Source: Methanothermus fervidus DSM 2088 | GTDB lineage: Archaea > Methanobacteriota > Methanobacteria > DSM-2088 > Methanothermaceae | Direction of reading: 5' to 3' | Assembly (NCBI GenBank): GCA_000166095.1 | Contig: CP002278.1 | Location: 466,001 to 530,000 of the forward strand | Length of the DNA stretch: 64,000 bases | Part shown: one piece after another, positions 1-8,842 of the stretch | Numbering within the stretch: the stretch's first letter is position 1 | Layout of the letters: each line of letters begins with the position of its first letter | The notes under the pieces: model-generated | The model's database searches: none | What the model saw: only the letters and a program-made list of their open reading frames with translations | What the model was told of the DNA's origin: nothing | Position numbers and translations under genes: made by a program

Positions 1-1
1 C

Positions 2-481
2 AAAGGAATTGTCATAGCAGCTGATGGTGCTACCACTGCATTACTTAATGAAGAAATAATCCCAGATATAATTGTTACAGATTTGGATGGATACATGCCG
101 GATATAATAAAAGCCAATAAATTAGGATCAGTTGTTGTAGTACATAGTCATGGTGACAATTTAAAAAAATTGAAAAAATATCTTCCAAAACTAAAAAATA
201 TAATGGGTACAACACAGTCAAAACCTCTCAAAAACGTATATAATTTTGGTGGATTTACAGATGGTGATAGAGCCGTGTTTTTGGCAATCAAATTGGGTGC
301 TAAAAAAATAATTTTGGCAGGTATGGATTTTGGCGAAAAAATAACGAAATATTCAAGGCCTAAACTTAGTAGAGATGTAGAAGAGGCCGATGAGATAAAA
401 AAACTAAAATTAAAATATGCAGAGAAACTCATAGAGTGGATTGTTGATAATAAAAATGTTGAAATCAAAAAATTAAGGTGA
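2..481 (+). CDS. mptE: 6-hydroxymethyl-7,8-dihydropterin pyrophosphokinase, MptE type (5' truncated)
   Basis: The reading frame is open from base 2, so the start lies before the window; 159 residues are visible. The motif ADGATTALL followed by PDIIVTDLDG is the signature of the archaeal MptE (COG1634) family, which transfers pyrophosphate from ATP to 6-hydroxymethyl-7,8-dihydropterin during tetrahydromethanopterin synthesis. Later landmarks are VVHSHGDN and the glycine-rich FGGFTDGDRAVFLA. It ends TGA at 479-481, five bases before the archease start, and heads a co-directional group with archease and rtcB. Family call is firm; the substrate follows from the family. Confidence 0.88.
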   Translation, partial: KGIVIAADGATTALLNEEIIPDIIVTDLDGYMPDIIKANKLGSVVVVHSHGDNLKKLKKYLPKLKNIMGTTQSKPLKNVYNFGGFTDGDRAVFLAIKLGAKKIILAGMDFGEKITKYSRPKLSRDVEEADEIKKLKLKYAEKLIEWIVDNKNVEIKKLR

Positions 482-485
482 ATAC

Positions 486-896
486 ATGAAGTTTGAATTT
501 ATTGATGTAACTGCTGATGCAGGTTTTCATGCATATGGATCTACTTTAGAAGAATTATTTGAAAACGCAGCCTTAGCTTTATTTGAAATAATAACTGATA
601 CTTCAAAAGTAAAGGATAAAGAATGTCGTAAAATTGAAATAGAAAGTGAAGACAAGATATCATTACTGCATGACTGGTTAGAAGAACTTTTAGTGACGCA
701 TGAAATTGAAATGATGCTCTTTTCAAAATTTAAAGTTGAAATTTCTGATTGTAAATTACGTGGAATGGCATGGGGTGAAAAAATAAATCCAGATATACAT
801 GAAATAAAATGTGAAGTAAAGGCTATAACTTATCATCTAATGAATATAACAAAAGAAAATGACAAATATAAAGCAACAGTAATTGTAGATATATAA
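486..896 (+). CDS. Archease, RtcB-activating protein
   Basis: 136 residues, the usual archease length. Family landmarks are VTADAGFHAYG near the N-terminus, LLHDWLEELL in the middle, VKAITYH near residue 113 and the acidic end VDI. Archease promotes guanylylation and multiple turnover of the RNA ligase RtcB, and rtcB is the next gene (14 bases on), which supports the assignment. The start ATG is preceded by GGTGA overlapping the mptE stop codon, so translational coupling is likely. Confidence 0.93.
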   Translation: MKFEFIDVTADAGFHAYGSTLEELFENAALALFEIITDTSKVKDKECRKIEIESEDKISLLHDWLEELLVTHEIEMMLFSKFKVEISDCKLRGMAWGEKINPDIHEIKCEVKAITYHLMNITKENDKYKATVIVDI

Positions 897-910
897 AATG
901 AGGGATAAAT

Positions 911-2359
911 ATGAATATAAGAGACATTTTAATTAAAAAAGATGATTATGTCTGGGAAGTACCTACAGATTATAAAGAATGCATGCAAGTTCCTGGAAGA
1001 ATATTTGTGGATGAAAAAGAATTAGATAAACTAGAAAAAGGGGCTGTAGATCAGGTTGCAAATGTAGCGTGTCTACCAGGTATCCAAAAATTCTCTATAG
1101 CATTACCCGACATACATTTTGGTTATGGATTTCCTATAGGAGGCGTTGGTGCATTTAGTGCAAACACTGGAGTTATAAGCCCTGGTGGAGTAGGTTTTGA
1201 TATAAATTGTGGTGTTAGAGTAATCCGAACAAACTTAACTGAGGAAGACGTAAGACCTAAGATAAAAGAATTAATAGACACATTATTTAGGAACATACCA
1301 TCAGGAGTAGGTAGTAAAGGTAAAATAAGGTTAAAGAGTGGAGAAATAGATGAAGTATTAGAAAATGGGGCTGTTTGGGCTGTTGAAAATGGATATGGCT
1401 GGGAAGAAGACCTCAAATATCTTGAAGAAAATGGTAAGATGGAAGATGCAAATGCTGAGAAAGTAAGTGTAAGAGCAAAGAGAAGAGGAATACCACAGTT
1501 AGGAACATTAGGTTCTGGTAATCATTTTTTAGAAGTTCAAAAGGTTGAAAAAGTTTTTGATGAAAACGCTGGAGAAGTATTTGGACTTAAACCAGGACAA
1601 GTAACAATAATGGTTCATACTGGGTCACGAGGATGTGGACATCAAATATGTTCAGATTACTTAAAAGTTATGAATAAAGCTTATAGAAAGTATAACATAA
1701 ATATCCCAGATCGTCAATTGGCATGTGCTCCTGTAGATACACCTGAAGCAGAAGACTATTTCCAAGCAATGGCGGCAGCCGCTAATTATGCTTGGGCAAA
1801 TCGTCAAATGATTGTACATTGGGTTAGAGAATCCTTTGAACAGGTATTTGGTGAAGAAGCTGAAGACCTAGGAATGAAGATTCTTTACGATGTTGCACAC
1901 AACATTGCTAAAAGAGAAGTACATAAAGTAAATGGAAAAAACATTGAAGTATATGTTCATAGAAAAGGTGCAACACGTGCATTTGGTCCTGGAAGAAAAG
2001 AAGTACCAAAAGAATATAGAGACATAGGGCAACCTGTCTTAATACCAGGAACTATGGGAACAGCATCATATATACTCCACGGAACTGAGATGGCAATGGA
2101 AGAAACCTTTGGCTCTACTGCACATGGTGCAGGTCGTAAGATGAGTCGAGCAGGTGCAAAGAGAGTTTATCGTGGAAATAGAGTCCAAAGAGAGTTAGGC
2201 AGTAGAGGGATTTATGTTAAGGCAGTTTCAATGGCGGTTGTTGCTGAAGAAGCCCCTGGAGCTTATAAAGATGTTGACACTGTGGTTGAAACCACACATA
2301 AGGCAGGAATATCAAAGTTAGTTGCCAAATTAACACCACTTGGCGTAGCTAAAGGATAA
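911..2359 (+). CDS. rtcB: tRNA-splicing ligase RtcB
   Basis: 482 residues without an intein. It joins 2',3'-cyclic phosphate and 5'-OH RNA ends, the step that seals tRNA halves after intron excision. Visible landmarks are [22 protein letters not shown] with the metal-binding Cys100, [22 protein letters not shown] and AHGAGR with the presumed guanylylated histidine at 405 (His404 in the Pyrococcus enzyme). It would be needed to splice the intron-containing tRNA-Trp at 10156. ATG start with GAGGGAT upstream; it follows the archease gene directly. Confidence 0.96.
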   Translation: MNIRDILIKKDDYVWEVPTDYKECMQVPGRIFVDEKELDKLEKGAVDQVANVACLPGIQKFSIALPDIHFGYGFPIGGVGAFSANTGVISPGGVGFDINCGVRVIRTNLTEEDVRPKIKELIDTLFRNIPSGVGSKGKIRLKSGEIDEVLENGAVWAVENGYGWEEDLKYLEENGKMEDANAEKVSVRAKRRGIPQLGTLGSGNHFLEVQKVEKVFDENAGEVFGLKPGQVTIMVHTGSRGCGHQICSDYLKVMNKAYRKYNINIPDRQLACAPVDTPEAEDYFQAMAAAANYAWANRQMIVHWVRESFEQVFGEEAEDLGMKILYDVAHNIAKREVHKVNGKNIEVYVHRKGATRAFGPGRKEVPKEYRDIGQPVLIPGTMGTASYILHGTEMAMEETFGSTAHGAGRKMSRAGAKRVYRGNRVQRELGSRGIYVKAVSMAVVAEEAPGAYKDVDTVVETTHKAGISKLVAKLTPLGVAKG

Positions 2360-2384
2360 ATTTTTACAAAAATTTGGGGATAGA

Positions 2385-3149
2385 ATGATAGGAATCATTG
2401 GTGGGACTGGGTTATATACATTGGCTAAAGGTGAGAATGTAGAGAAAAAGACTGTTGAGACTCCTTATGGTATTTCTTCACCAATTTCAATTTTTAAACT
2501 TTATGACAAAAAAATAGCATTTATGCCTCGACATGCTGAAGACCATAATTATCCACCTCATAAGATTAATTATAGGGCAAATATTTATGCATTGAAAAAA
2601 ATTGGTGTAAAACAAATTATTGCTGTTAACACTGTAGGATCTATGCAAGAAAATGTTAAGCCTGGAGAATTGCTCATACCAAATGATTTCATTGATTTTA
2701 CGAAAAACAGACCAACCACTTTTTATGATGACAAGACAGTTCATATAGACATGACAGACCCTTATTGTCCAAATATTAGAGAGGTATTAATAAATAATGG
2801 AGAAGTTGATGTTATAGATAAAGGTATATATGTTTGTACTGAAGGACCAAGATTTGAAACACCTGCCGAAATTAGAATGTTTAAGAAATTAGGTGGAACT
2901 GTTGTTGGCATGACAGGCGTACCTGAAGTTATTCTGGCTAGAGAGTTAGAAATGTGTTATGCATCAATATGTGTAGTATCAAATTATGCTGCCTCAATTT
3001 CAAAGAAAAAATTGACTATAGATGAAGTTTTTGAAGTCCTTGAAAATAAAAAGCAAAAATTAATTAAAATAATTAAAAAAACTATCAAAAAATTAAAATA
3101 TGATCCAAATTGTAAGTGTCAAAAAGCATTAGAAGGGGCTAAAATTTAA
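2385..3149 (+). CDS. S-methyl-5'-thioinosine / 6-oxopurine nucleoside phosphorylase
   Basis: 254 residues of the PNP/MTAP family: IGIIGGTGLY with the phosphate-binding glycine loop at the N-terminus, MPRHAEDHNYPPHKINYRAN, and the base-site segment VVSNYAASIS. The Asn in SNYAA, where MTA phosphorylases usually carry Asp, favours 6-oxopurines. This agrees with the methanogen route in which methylthioadenosine is first deaminated to methylthioinosine. The basic C-terminus ends CKCQKALEGAKI. ATG start after GGGGATAGA. Substrate choice between methylthioinosine and inosine/guanosine cannot be settled from sequence. Confidence 0.85.
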   Translation: MIGIIGGTGLYTLAKGENVEKKTVETPYGISSPISIFKLYDKKIAFMPRHAEDHNYPPHKINYRANIYALKKIGVKQIIAVNTVGSMQENVKPGELLIPNDFIDFTKNRPTTFYDDKTVHIDMTDPYCPNIREVLINNGEVDVIDKGIYVCTEGPRFETPAEIRMFKKLGGTVVGMTGVPEVILARELEMCYASICVVSNYAASISKKKLTIDEVFEVLENKKQKLIKIIKKTIKKLKYDPNCKCQKALEGAKI

Positions 3150-3163
3150 AATGTGGTGTTAAC

Positions 3164-3664
3164 TTGAAAATAAAAGAAAAATATATGAAGTATTGTCCAA
3201 GTTGTGGAAAAAGTTATAATAAAAATGCTAATTTCTGTGAGGAGTGTGGAACACAACTTAAAGAAATAAACATTGTAAAAGATGCCGTCATTGCATCCGA
3301 AGAATCTGAAGATGTTATTGTAGTTTCATCCAACCATATACCTGGATATGAAATTGTTGAAACTATTGGATTTGTATACGGTCTCACTGTTAGAAGCAGA
3401 GGTTTGGGAGGTCAGATAGCTGCATTTTTAAGATCTTTGATTGGTGGTGAAATTAAAGAATATGTTACTATGATGGAACATTCCCGTCAAGAAGCACTTG
3501 AACGTTTAATCGAACATGCAAGAAATATGGGAGCTAATGCAGTTATTAGTACACGTTTCGATTCATCAGAGATATCTAATGTAATGCAAGAAATTCTTGC
3601 ATATGGAACGGCAGTTAAAGTTAAAAAGAAAGAAAAAGAAGAAAATGTTTCTGTTAATATTTGA
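3164..3664 (+). CDS. Zinc-ribbon plus YbjQ-type (UPF0145/DUF74) protein
   Basis: 166 residues. Residues 11-30 form a zinc ribbon with two CxxC pairs (CPSCG and CEECG). Residues ~55-155 match the YbjQ family, a small oligomeric fold of unknown role: IPGYEIVETIGFVYGLTVRS, a run of helical Arg/Glu residues, and GANAVISTRFD. The TTG start is chosen because GGTG lies five bases upstream (3155-3158); the in-frame ATG seven codons later has no such motif. Its 3' end overlaps the convergent Hmd-related gene by 11 bases. Function unknown. Confidence 0.8.
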   Translation: MKIKEKYMKYCPSCGKSYNKNANFCEECGTQLKEINIVKDAVIASEESEDVIVVSSNHIPGYEIVETIGFVYGLTVRSRGLGGQIAAFLRSLIGGEIKEYVTMMEHSRQEALERLIEHARNMGANAVISTRFDSSEISNVMQEILAYGTAVKVKKKEKEENVSVNI

Positions 3665-4679
3665 ACAATTCTTGCCATGACCTTCTAAGAACTCCACGTG
3701 CTGCAGCCTCACCTACCATGTTTATAAGTTCTTTTGTAAGGCTTTGTGACGCAACAAAGTGTGTAGGATTTATTTTACCTTTCTTTTTCATTTCATTGAA
3801 TTCATCATTTATCGTAGACAAAGTTTTAAGTGCAGCTTTCAGTTCCTCTTGATCATCTTTAAGAAGCATTGATTTTGCGCATTTTACAATCATTTTTGGA
3901 TCTAAAATTTTTATTAATCCTTCTATTCCTGAAGATTCTACTAGAGATGCAATAGTATTTAGTGTCATTATTATCTGTTTTTCCACCATTTCTTTAGGGG
4001 CAGGAATTATCTTTGTTCCTACAGTGTAATAATCAAGTATCCCAGCCAATGTAACAGCAGTTACAAGAACACCCATATCTCCAACAGCAGAAGACACATC
4101 TGCAGGAACTAGGAAAACTTCTTTACCACAACTCTTAGCAAGCTCAACACATTTCCCAACCTGATCTTCAGAAGCTATTTCAAGCCCAAATGTAGTTTTC
4201 CCAGATATAACATAATGTCCATGCTGAGGTGTCCCTGGAACTGCTGCAGGATGTAAAGATGAAATTCCTAGATCTTTCCTCTCCCTAAATTCCCTCTCAA
4301 ATGTATAATAGATAACTAATGGCGAAGCTGTGCAAGTATTTGCAATAACAGACCCTTCTGGCAAATGTTTTATTATTTTTTTAACTATCTCATAAGTTCT
4401 TTTCCCAAATGGTGTGAAAAGTATTGCTACTTCAGCATCTTTCGCTGCTTCTTCATCTTTATCAGTTATTTCAACTCCAGCATCCTCAACTTTCTTCCAA
4501 TGTTCCTCTTCCATCACCTCTCTATTCTTCTCAGCTAGAACTACATCATGTCCAGCTTCTGAAAATTCTATTGCCATTCTACTTCCGCCAAATGGTGGTT
4601 CTCCACCAAATCTCTCCTGCAGCTTTAATATCTTTGTATAGAGATTTTGATTTCCAGCTCCATAAATTGCTATTTTCAT
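3654..4679 (-). CDS. Hmd-related protein (MJ1338/MTH1512-type paralogue of [Fe]-hydrogenase)
   Basis: 341 residues. The N-terminal Rossmann domain starts KIAIYGAGNQNLY and carries EPPFGGSRMAIEF; the C-terminal half is the helical Hmd-type dimerisation domain. It resembles the Hmd paralogues of Methanocaldococcus and Methanothermobacter rather than true Hmd. In Hmd the cysteine that ligates the FeGP iron sits in HPGCVPEM. Here the equivalent stretch reads HPAAVPGTP, with Ala at about position 146, so H2-dependent methylene-H4MPT dehydrogenase activity is unlikely. ATG start with GAGGTG upstream. Role unknown. Confidence 0.85.
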   Translation of the reverse strand: MKIAIYGAGNQNLYTKILKLQERFGGEPPFGGSRMAIEFSEAGHDVVLAEKNREVMEEEHWKKVEDAGVEITDKDEEAAKDAEVAILFTPFGKRTYEIVKKIIKHLPEGSVIANTCTASPLVIYYTFEREFRERKDLGISSLHPAAVPGTPQHGHYVISGKTTFGLEIASEDQVGKCVELAKSCGKEVFLVPADVSSAVGDMGVLVTAVTLAGILDYYTVGTKIIPAPKEMVEKQIIMTLNTIASLVESSGIEGLIKILDPKMIVKCAKSMLLKDDQEELKAALKTLSTINDEFNEMKKKGKINPTHFVASQSLTKELINMVGEAAARGVLRRSWQELFKY

Positions 4680-4842
4680 TTTTTACACCTCATGAAAAAA
4701 CATGACAATTTATGAAATTTTTTTAAGAAATCTACTAAAAAATTTTGTGTTTATTCTTCCTATGAAATCCTGATATTGATGGGTTTAGAAAGTATTGAGA
4801 ACTCAAAAATTAGAAGTATAAAAAACAATGAAAAATTTTGAC
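4680..4842. other. A+T-rich spacer with Hmd-related promoter region
   Basis: Between the amidohydrolase stop and the start of the Hmd-related gene, both on the minus strand. I see no ORF with a ribosome-binding site and no RNA gene. It separates the Hmd-related gene from the longer minus-strand operon above it. Confidence 0.4.
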
Positions 4843-6030
4843 TTATATATCTTTCTTGTAAATTTTACCTTCTTTCATCACTAATATTATGTTTTCTTTA
4901 TCACTAAGTACAGATATATCATCAAGTGGATTTTTTTTGACAACTATTATATCTGCAATTTTATTCTTTTCTATCGTTCCTATCTTATCCTCAAGTAAAA
5001 GACATTCGGCTGCAACTTTAGTCCCAGACTGTATTGCCTCCATAGGATCCATTCCTATTTCGCACATATATTCCAGTTCCTTAAGGTTGTTACCATGTTT
5101 AACAACACCAGAATCAGTTCCCATTACCATTTTTACTCCTTCTTCATAAGCTAATTCCATATTTTCTTTATGTACTTTGCTAATTTCCTTTGCTTGTTTT
5201 TTCATATAATTAGGAATATCTTTGTTTTCCTTTGAGTTGTATCTTGTAACAAGAAAAGTAGGAACTAAATATATGCCTCTTTCAATCATAAGTCTACAAC
5301 TTTTCCTGTCTATAAATGTTCCATGTTCTATTGAGTGTACACCTGCTTTAATGGCATTTAATATTCCCTTATTACCATGGGCATGGGCCATTACTTTTTT
5401 CCCTCTAAATTTCGCTTCCTCCACTATTGCTTGCAATTCCTCAATAGAAAATTGGACATCTTTAGGATGATCATTTGGACTTAATACACCACCACTCGTG
5501 GCAATTTTAACAAAATCAGCGCCTGCACGAATTACTTCACGTACTCTTTTACGAACTTCATCTACACCATCGCAAGTTGTCTTTGGCATTCCGGGATAGA
5601 AAAATGTTGTATCAATTCCTGATTTATAAGTACCATCAAAATGTCCACCTGTAGGTGAAAGTGGTGCAACAGTTATTAAAATTCTTGGCGATGGAAATAA
5701 ATTTTTTTCAGCTGCTAATTTAACTCCAAGGTCTGCAAAACCAGCATCTCTAACAGTAGTCACGCCAGCATCTAATGTTGCACGCATATTATTAATTGCT
5801 TCATAAAAATATAATGATAAAGGTTTTTCTATTCTTCTTTCATCATGACCATTCATCATTAAATGTACGTGTGCATCTATGAAACCTGGTAGAGCATATC
5901 CATCGTCTAGGTCAATTCCTTCCATTTTTTTAGTTGTTATTTCTTTTATTTTACCTTTTGAAATTACAATTGACCCATGATATGGTTCCCTTCCTGTGCC
6001 ATCGATTATATTTATGTTCGTTAGTATCAT
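4843..6030 (-). CDS. Metal-dependent amidohydrolase (COG1228, imidazolonepropionase/prolidase-like)
   Basis: 395 residues from the ATG at 6030. That start is picked because GGAGGT stands five bases before it; an in-frame TTG 18 bases upstream lies in front of the ribosome-binding site. Amidohydrolase landmarks: PGFIDAHVHLM (metal HxH), VKIATSGG, AHAHG, HSIEHGTF and MGTDSG (metal Asp), with the N- and C-terminal beta-sandwich pieces DGTGREP and IADIIVVKKNPL. Related enzymes hydrolyse Xaa-Pro dipeptides, imidazolonepropionate or other cyclic amides; the substrate cannot be read here. Last gene of the minus-strand run from 9769. Confidence 0.85.
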   Translation of the reverse strand: MILTNINIIDGTGREPYHGSIVISKGKIKEITTKKMEGIDLDDGYALPGFIDAHVHLMMNGHDERRIEKPLSLYFYEAINNMRATLDAGVTTVRDAGFADLGVKLAAEKNLFPSPRILITVAPLSPTGGHFDGTYKSGIDTTFFYPGMPKTTCDGVDEVRKRVREVIRAGADFVKIATSGGVLSPNDHPKDVQFSIEELQAIVEEAKFRGKKVMAHAHGNKGILNAIKAGVHSIEHGTFIDRKSCRLMIERGIYLVPTFLVTRYNSKENKDIPNYMKKQAKEISKVHKENMELAYEEGVKMVMGTDSGVVKHGNNLKELEYMCEIGMDPMEAIQSGTKVAAECLLLEDKIGTIEKNKIADIIVVKKNPLDDISVLSDKENIILVMKEGKIYKKDI

Positions 6031-6050
6031 AGAGACCTCCACAAACAAAA

Positions 6051-6443
6051 TTATTTTTTGATCATTTTAATTTTTCCATTTTTAATTTCAACTTCATGAC
6101 ATTTAGACAATTTTTCCATATCTTCTATTGTTATACCATCAACTAGAGGTATTTTAGCTATTATTGCACCAACTGCAACTATAGGTTCAGCTTTAATACA
6201 AATTATACCTGCAGGAGCTGTTTTATTTTTAGCTAGTTGGTAAAGCACATATGATCCGACTGTTGAACCTTTACCACCAGGTATAATTAAAATTTTATTT
6301 TTAATACTTTTGCCTTTTAATGGGTGTCGTGGATCAATCACTTTGCCCGTCTTTGGGTCAACGCCTCCAAGAAAACTCAGAGGTTCATTAGAAACGAGTG
6401 GTTTTCCTTTTGCATTTCCTTTTGAAATTACTCTAACATTCAT
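6051..6443 (-). CDS. Phosphomevalonate dehydratase small subunit (aconitase X swivel, DUF126)
   Basis: 130 residues from the ATG at 6443, preceded by GGAGTG; the longer TTG frame would begin inside that motif. Family signatures: SKGNAKGKPLVSNEPLSFLGG, DPRHPLKGKSI, and the glycine-rich IPGGKGSTVGSY. In archaea this subunit joins a large aconitase X subunit to dehydrate (R)-5-phosphomevalonate to trans-anhydromevalonate phosphate, in the modified mevalonate route to isoprenoid lipids. The large subunit is not in this window. It lies between truD and the amidohydrolase in an operon. Confidence 0.9.
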   Translation of the reverse strand: MNVRVISKGNAKGKPLVSNEPLSFLGGVDPKTGKVIDPRHPLKGKSIKNKILIIPGGKGSTVGSYVLYQLAKNKTAPAGIICIKAEPIVAVGAIIAKIPLVDGITIEDMEKLSKCHEVEIKNGKIKMIKK

Positions 6444-6464
6444 ATTACAACACTCCAACTGAAT

Positions 6465-7700
6465 TTAAGCTACATCTTTTTTCATGACTTCTCTTAGAAC
6501 TGCAGTAGCATAACAACCTTTAGGAATTGAAAATTCAAGTAAAACACCATTACTTAAAGCTTCAACTTTTGTATCATATACTCTGAATCTTATCGGTCTT
6601 CTTATTCCATGTGTTCCTAACTTTGGTATTAATTCACACTTAAAGTCATTTAATTTTAAATTTTCTTCTTTTAAAACCTTTTTTTCTATTTTTCCAACCT
6701 TTCCACTAGCTAAAGGTACTTTAGTACCATAAAGAGGGGCTGTTGGATGTGCCTTGAATTCCTTTACTAATTTCTCAGCATTTTCAGTGTTAATGATTCT
6801 GTTTTGATTATTAACTAAAATATCTCCTTCTACATACTTATTTATACCAAGTTTACATCTTTCACTAACAACTTTATTGAAGAGATATGATTGATAAGCA
6901 TGGATAAACATTCGAGTTAGAGGTTTTGGGAGTGCCAAAATAGCTTTTAAATATGATTTATCGTCTAATTTTCCTTTTTTCTTATCTTTCAACAAAATTC
7001 TTAAAATTGTACGTTCATATTGTAATGTTTTTGGCATGGATTCGTAAGATTTCTCAATTTCACCTAAATCATATAATTTACGAGCTTTTTTAATTTTTTC
7101 AGGTTCACCAGGGAAAGGATTACCCACATAAAGATCTACAGCTTTTTTTAAATCATTCTTTATTAAAGCTTTACCAATTAAGTGAGTATTACTTCTTGGT
7201 TTTCCAAATCTTTGCCAACCATAATAATTAGGTACTCCAATTTCTGACAATGTTTTAAACGTTTTTTTGGCATCTTTAGCGGCATTTTTAGGATTTTTGA
7301 CATTTCTAACAATTATACGGAATTTATTGCCTATCAATTGTCCTAAACGCAATTTTTTTTCATGTCTTACAATTTTAAGAAATTTAACACCGCGAATTTT
7401 CAAATTTTTTATTTCATCCGGATCTATATTGCTAACACATATCCATTGTCTGGCTACAGCATACTTATCTTTCATCCCTGCAAATCCCATTCTTCTTCTG
7501 TCAATGTGCAACTTTTTTGCAATATCTATAACTACATCTAAAGTTGTTCTATTTCTCTTTTCTATCCATATCCATACATTTTGTCCTTTTCCACTAGGTT
7601 TAATTAGGGGGATTTCCTCTACATAAAAATCTTCAATTTTTTCTCTAATTTTCCCCCCAATTCCTCTAGTCTTTGTTACATATGTCTCAGCATTTAACAT
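6465..7700 (-). CDS. truD: tRNA pseudouridine synthase TruD
   Basis: 411 residues, typical for archaeal TruD, which forms pseudouridine 13 in tRNA. Near the N-terminus EDFYVEEIPL is followed by the catalytic stretch FAGMKDKYAVARQW, whose Asp in the MKDK motif is the nucleophile. NYYGWQRFG and the C-terminal LLEFSIPKGCYATAVLREV are further family blocks. ATG start after AGGAAGG. It lies between a small membrane protein gene and the phosphomevalonate dehydratase subunit gene, all co-directional and closely spaced. Confidence 0.95.
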   Translation of the reverse strand: MLNAETYVTKTRGIGGKIREKIEDFYVEEIPLIKPSGKGQNVWIWIEKRNRTTLDVVIDIAKKLHIDRRRMGFAGMKDKYAVARQWICVSNIDPDEIKNLKIRGVKFLKIVRHEKKLRLGQLIGNKFRIIVRNVKNPKNAAKDAKKTFKTLSEIGVPNYYGWQRFGKPRSNTHLIGKALIKNDLKKAVDLYVGNPFPGEPEKIKKARKLYDLGEIEKSYESMPKTLQYERTILRILLKDKKKGKLDDKSYLKAILALPKPLTRMFIHAYQSYLFNKVVSERCKLGINKYVEGDILVNNQNRIINTENAEKLVKEFKAHPTAPLYGTKVPLASGKVGKIEKKVLKEENLKLNDFKCELIPKLGTHGIRRPIRFRVYDTKVEALSNGVLLEFSIPKGCYATAVLREVMKKDVA

Positions 7701-7723
7701 TCTACCCTTCCTAAAATTTTGAA

Positions 7724-8053
7724 TTATTTAGTGGTCTGTTGTGTAAAAGACTGATGTCTGTTTGTTGATTTCCTTAAATAAATTTCACTGTAATTTTCTG
7801 TATTTCTCTGAGTTAAATTACTAGTTGAAGTATTTCCTTTTATTGTACTTTCTTTGTATTTTGGTTCTTTAATCATTACTGGAGTAAATGTCTTATCTTG
7901 AATTGGTATTATTTTATTTTCTCCACTTGTGGTTAATGGTATGAAACCTGGAAAAGTAAAATGTAAATATAAAGACAGAATTGAAGCCATTCCATATGCC
8001 AATAAAGATATTATCAAAATTGCGAATAAATTAGCACTTTTTTTCTCTTTCAT
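7724..8053 (-). CDS. Small single-span membrane protein, unknown
   Basis: 109 residues. A basic start (MKEKKSANL) leads into one hydrophobic span at about residues 9-34, followed by a Ser/Thr/Asn/Gln-rich tail rich in potential N-glycosylation sequons (NTS, NLT, NYS), so the tail is probably outside the cell. ATG start with GGAAGTGA four bases upstream. It lies 23 bases after the ABC permease gene and 23 before truD, so it may be an accessory part of the exporter. No family recognised. Confidence 0.7.
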   Translation of the reverse strand: MKEKKSANLFAILIISLLAYGMASILSLYLHFTFPGFIPLTTSGENKIIPIQDKTFTPVMIKEPKYKESTIKGNTSTSNLTQRNTENYSEIYLRKSTNRHQSFTQQTTK

Positions 8054-8076
8054 TTTTTCACTTCCTAAAAATTTCT

Positions 8077-8841
8077 CTATAGTAGATTTTGTTCTTTAAT
8101 ATCAAAAAGTATTGATGCAATTAAAATCATGGAAATAGAAAATAAAGAAATAATGCACAAATTGATCCAGAATGGGAACACTGATCTGTGGAGTATTATA
8201 AATCTCAATGCATCAACACCATAAGTTAGAGGATTAGCATATACAGCTCTTTGAAGCCATGTAGGCAATCCTGTTATGGGAAATAATGCGCCACTCAATA
8301 GGAAAATTGGCAAAACTATAAAACTCATCACAAGATTAAATCCTTCTGTACTTTCAGTTATTGCTGCAATCATAAGGCCTAAGCCACCAAAACCCATAGA
8401 AATTATAAAGGACAAAATAACACTGATGACAAATGATGTTAGAGTTATTTCAATATTTACTAAAAAAGACAGTGCCAATAAAATTACAGTTTGAATTACT
8501 GAGGCCGTACTAATCCCAAATGCTTTTCCTAAGATAATAGATGGTCTTGAAATTGGAGAAACTAATATTTCTTTTAAAAATCCGTATTGTCTATCTATAA
8601 CAACTGAAACTCCTGAAAACACGCTAGTAAAAAGTATGGTTTGTGCTATTATTCCAGGAAAAATGAAAGTTCTATATCCTCCTGGAATATTTGTGAATTT
8701 CACTGACATACCAAGACCAGTGCCAAATATAATCAACCACAAGAGAGGTGTAACTATTGAGGTAAGTATTCTTGATTTATAACGTAAAAATCTCTTTACT
8801 TCTCTTAACCATACAACATAAATGCCTTCAATTTCAGACAT
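8077..8841 (-). CDS. ABC-2 type transporter permease (DrrB-like)
   Basis: 254 residues with about six hydrophobic spans. The layout is that of ABC-2 exporters: a cytoplasmic N-terminus VWLREVKRFLRYKSR, then LLWLIIFGTGLGMS, the conserved block YGFLKEILVSPISRPSII between spans, and near the C-terminus PLTYGVDALR. It pairs with the ATPase gene just upstream (one base between stop and start). Such pairs export lipids, glycans or drugs; the substrate is not evident. Confidence 0.9.
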   Translation of the reverse strand: MSEIEGIYVVWLREVKRFLRYKSRILTSIVTPLLWLIIFGTGLGMSVKFTNIPGGYRTFIFPGIIAQTILFTSVFSGVSVVIDRQYGFLKEILVSPISRPSIILGKAFGISTASVIQTVILLALSFLVNIEITLTSFVISVILSFIISMGFGGLGLMIAAITESTEGFNLVMSFIVLPIFLLSGALFPITGLPTWLQRAVYANPLTYGVDALRFIILHRSVFPFWINLCIISLFSISMILIASILFDIKEQNLL

Positions 8842-8842
8842 C

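Noticed and set aside
4680-4842. Box C/D sRNA in the spacer (CTGA and TTGATGG seen)
   Set aside because: Box order and spacing are wrong and no second box pair exists.
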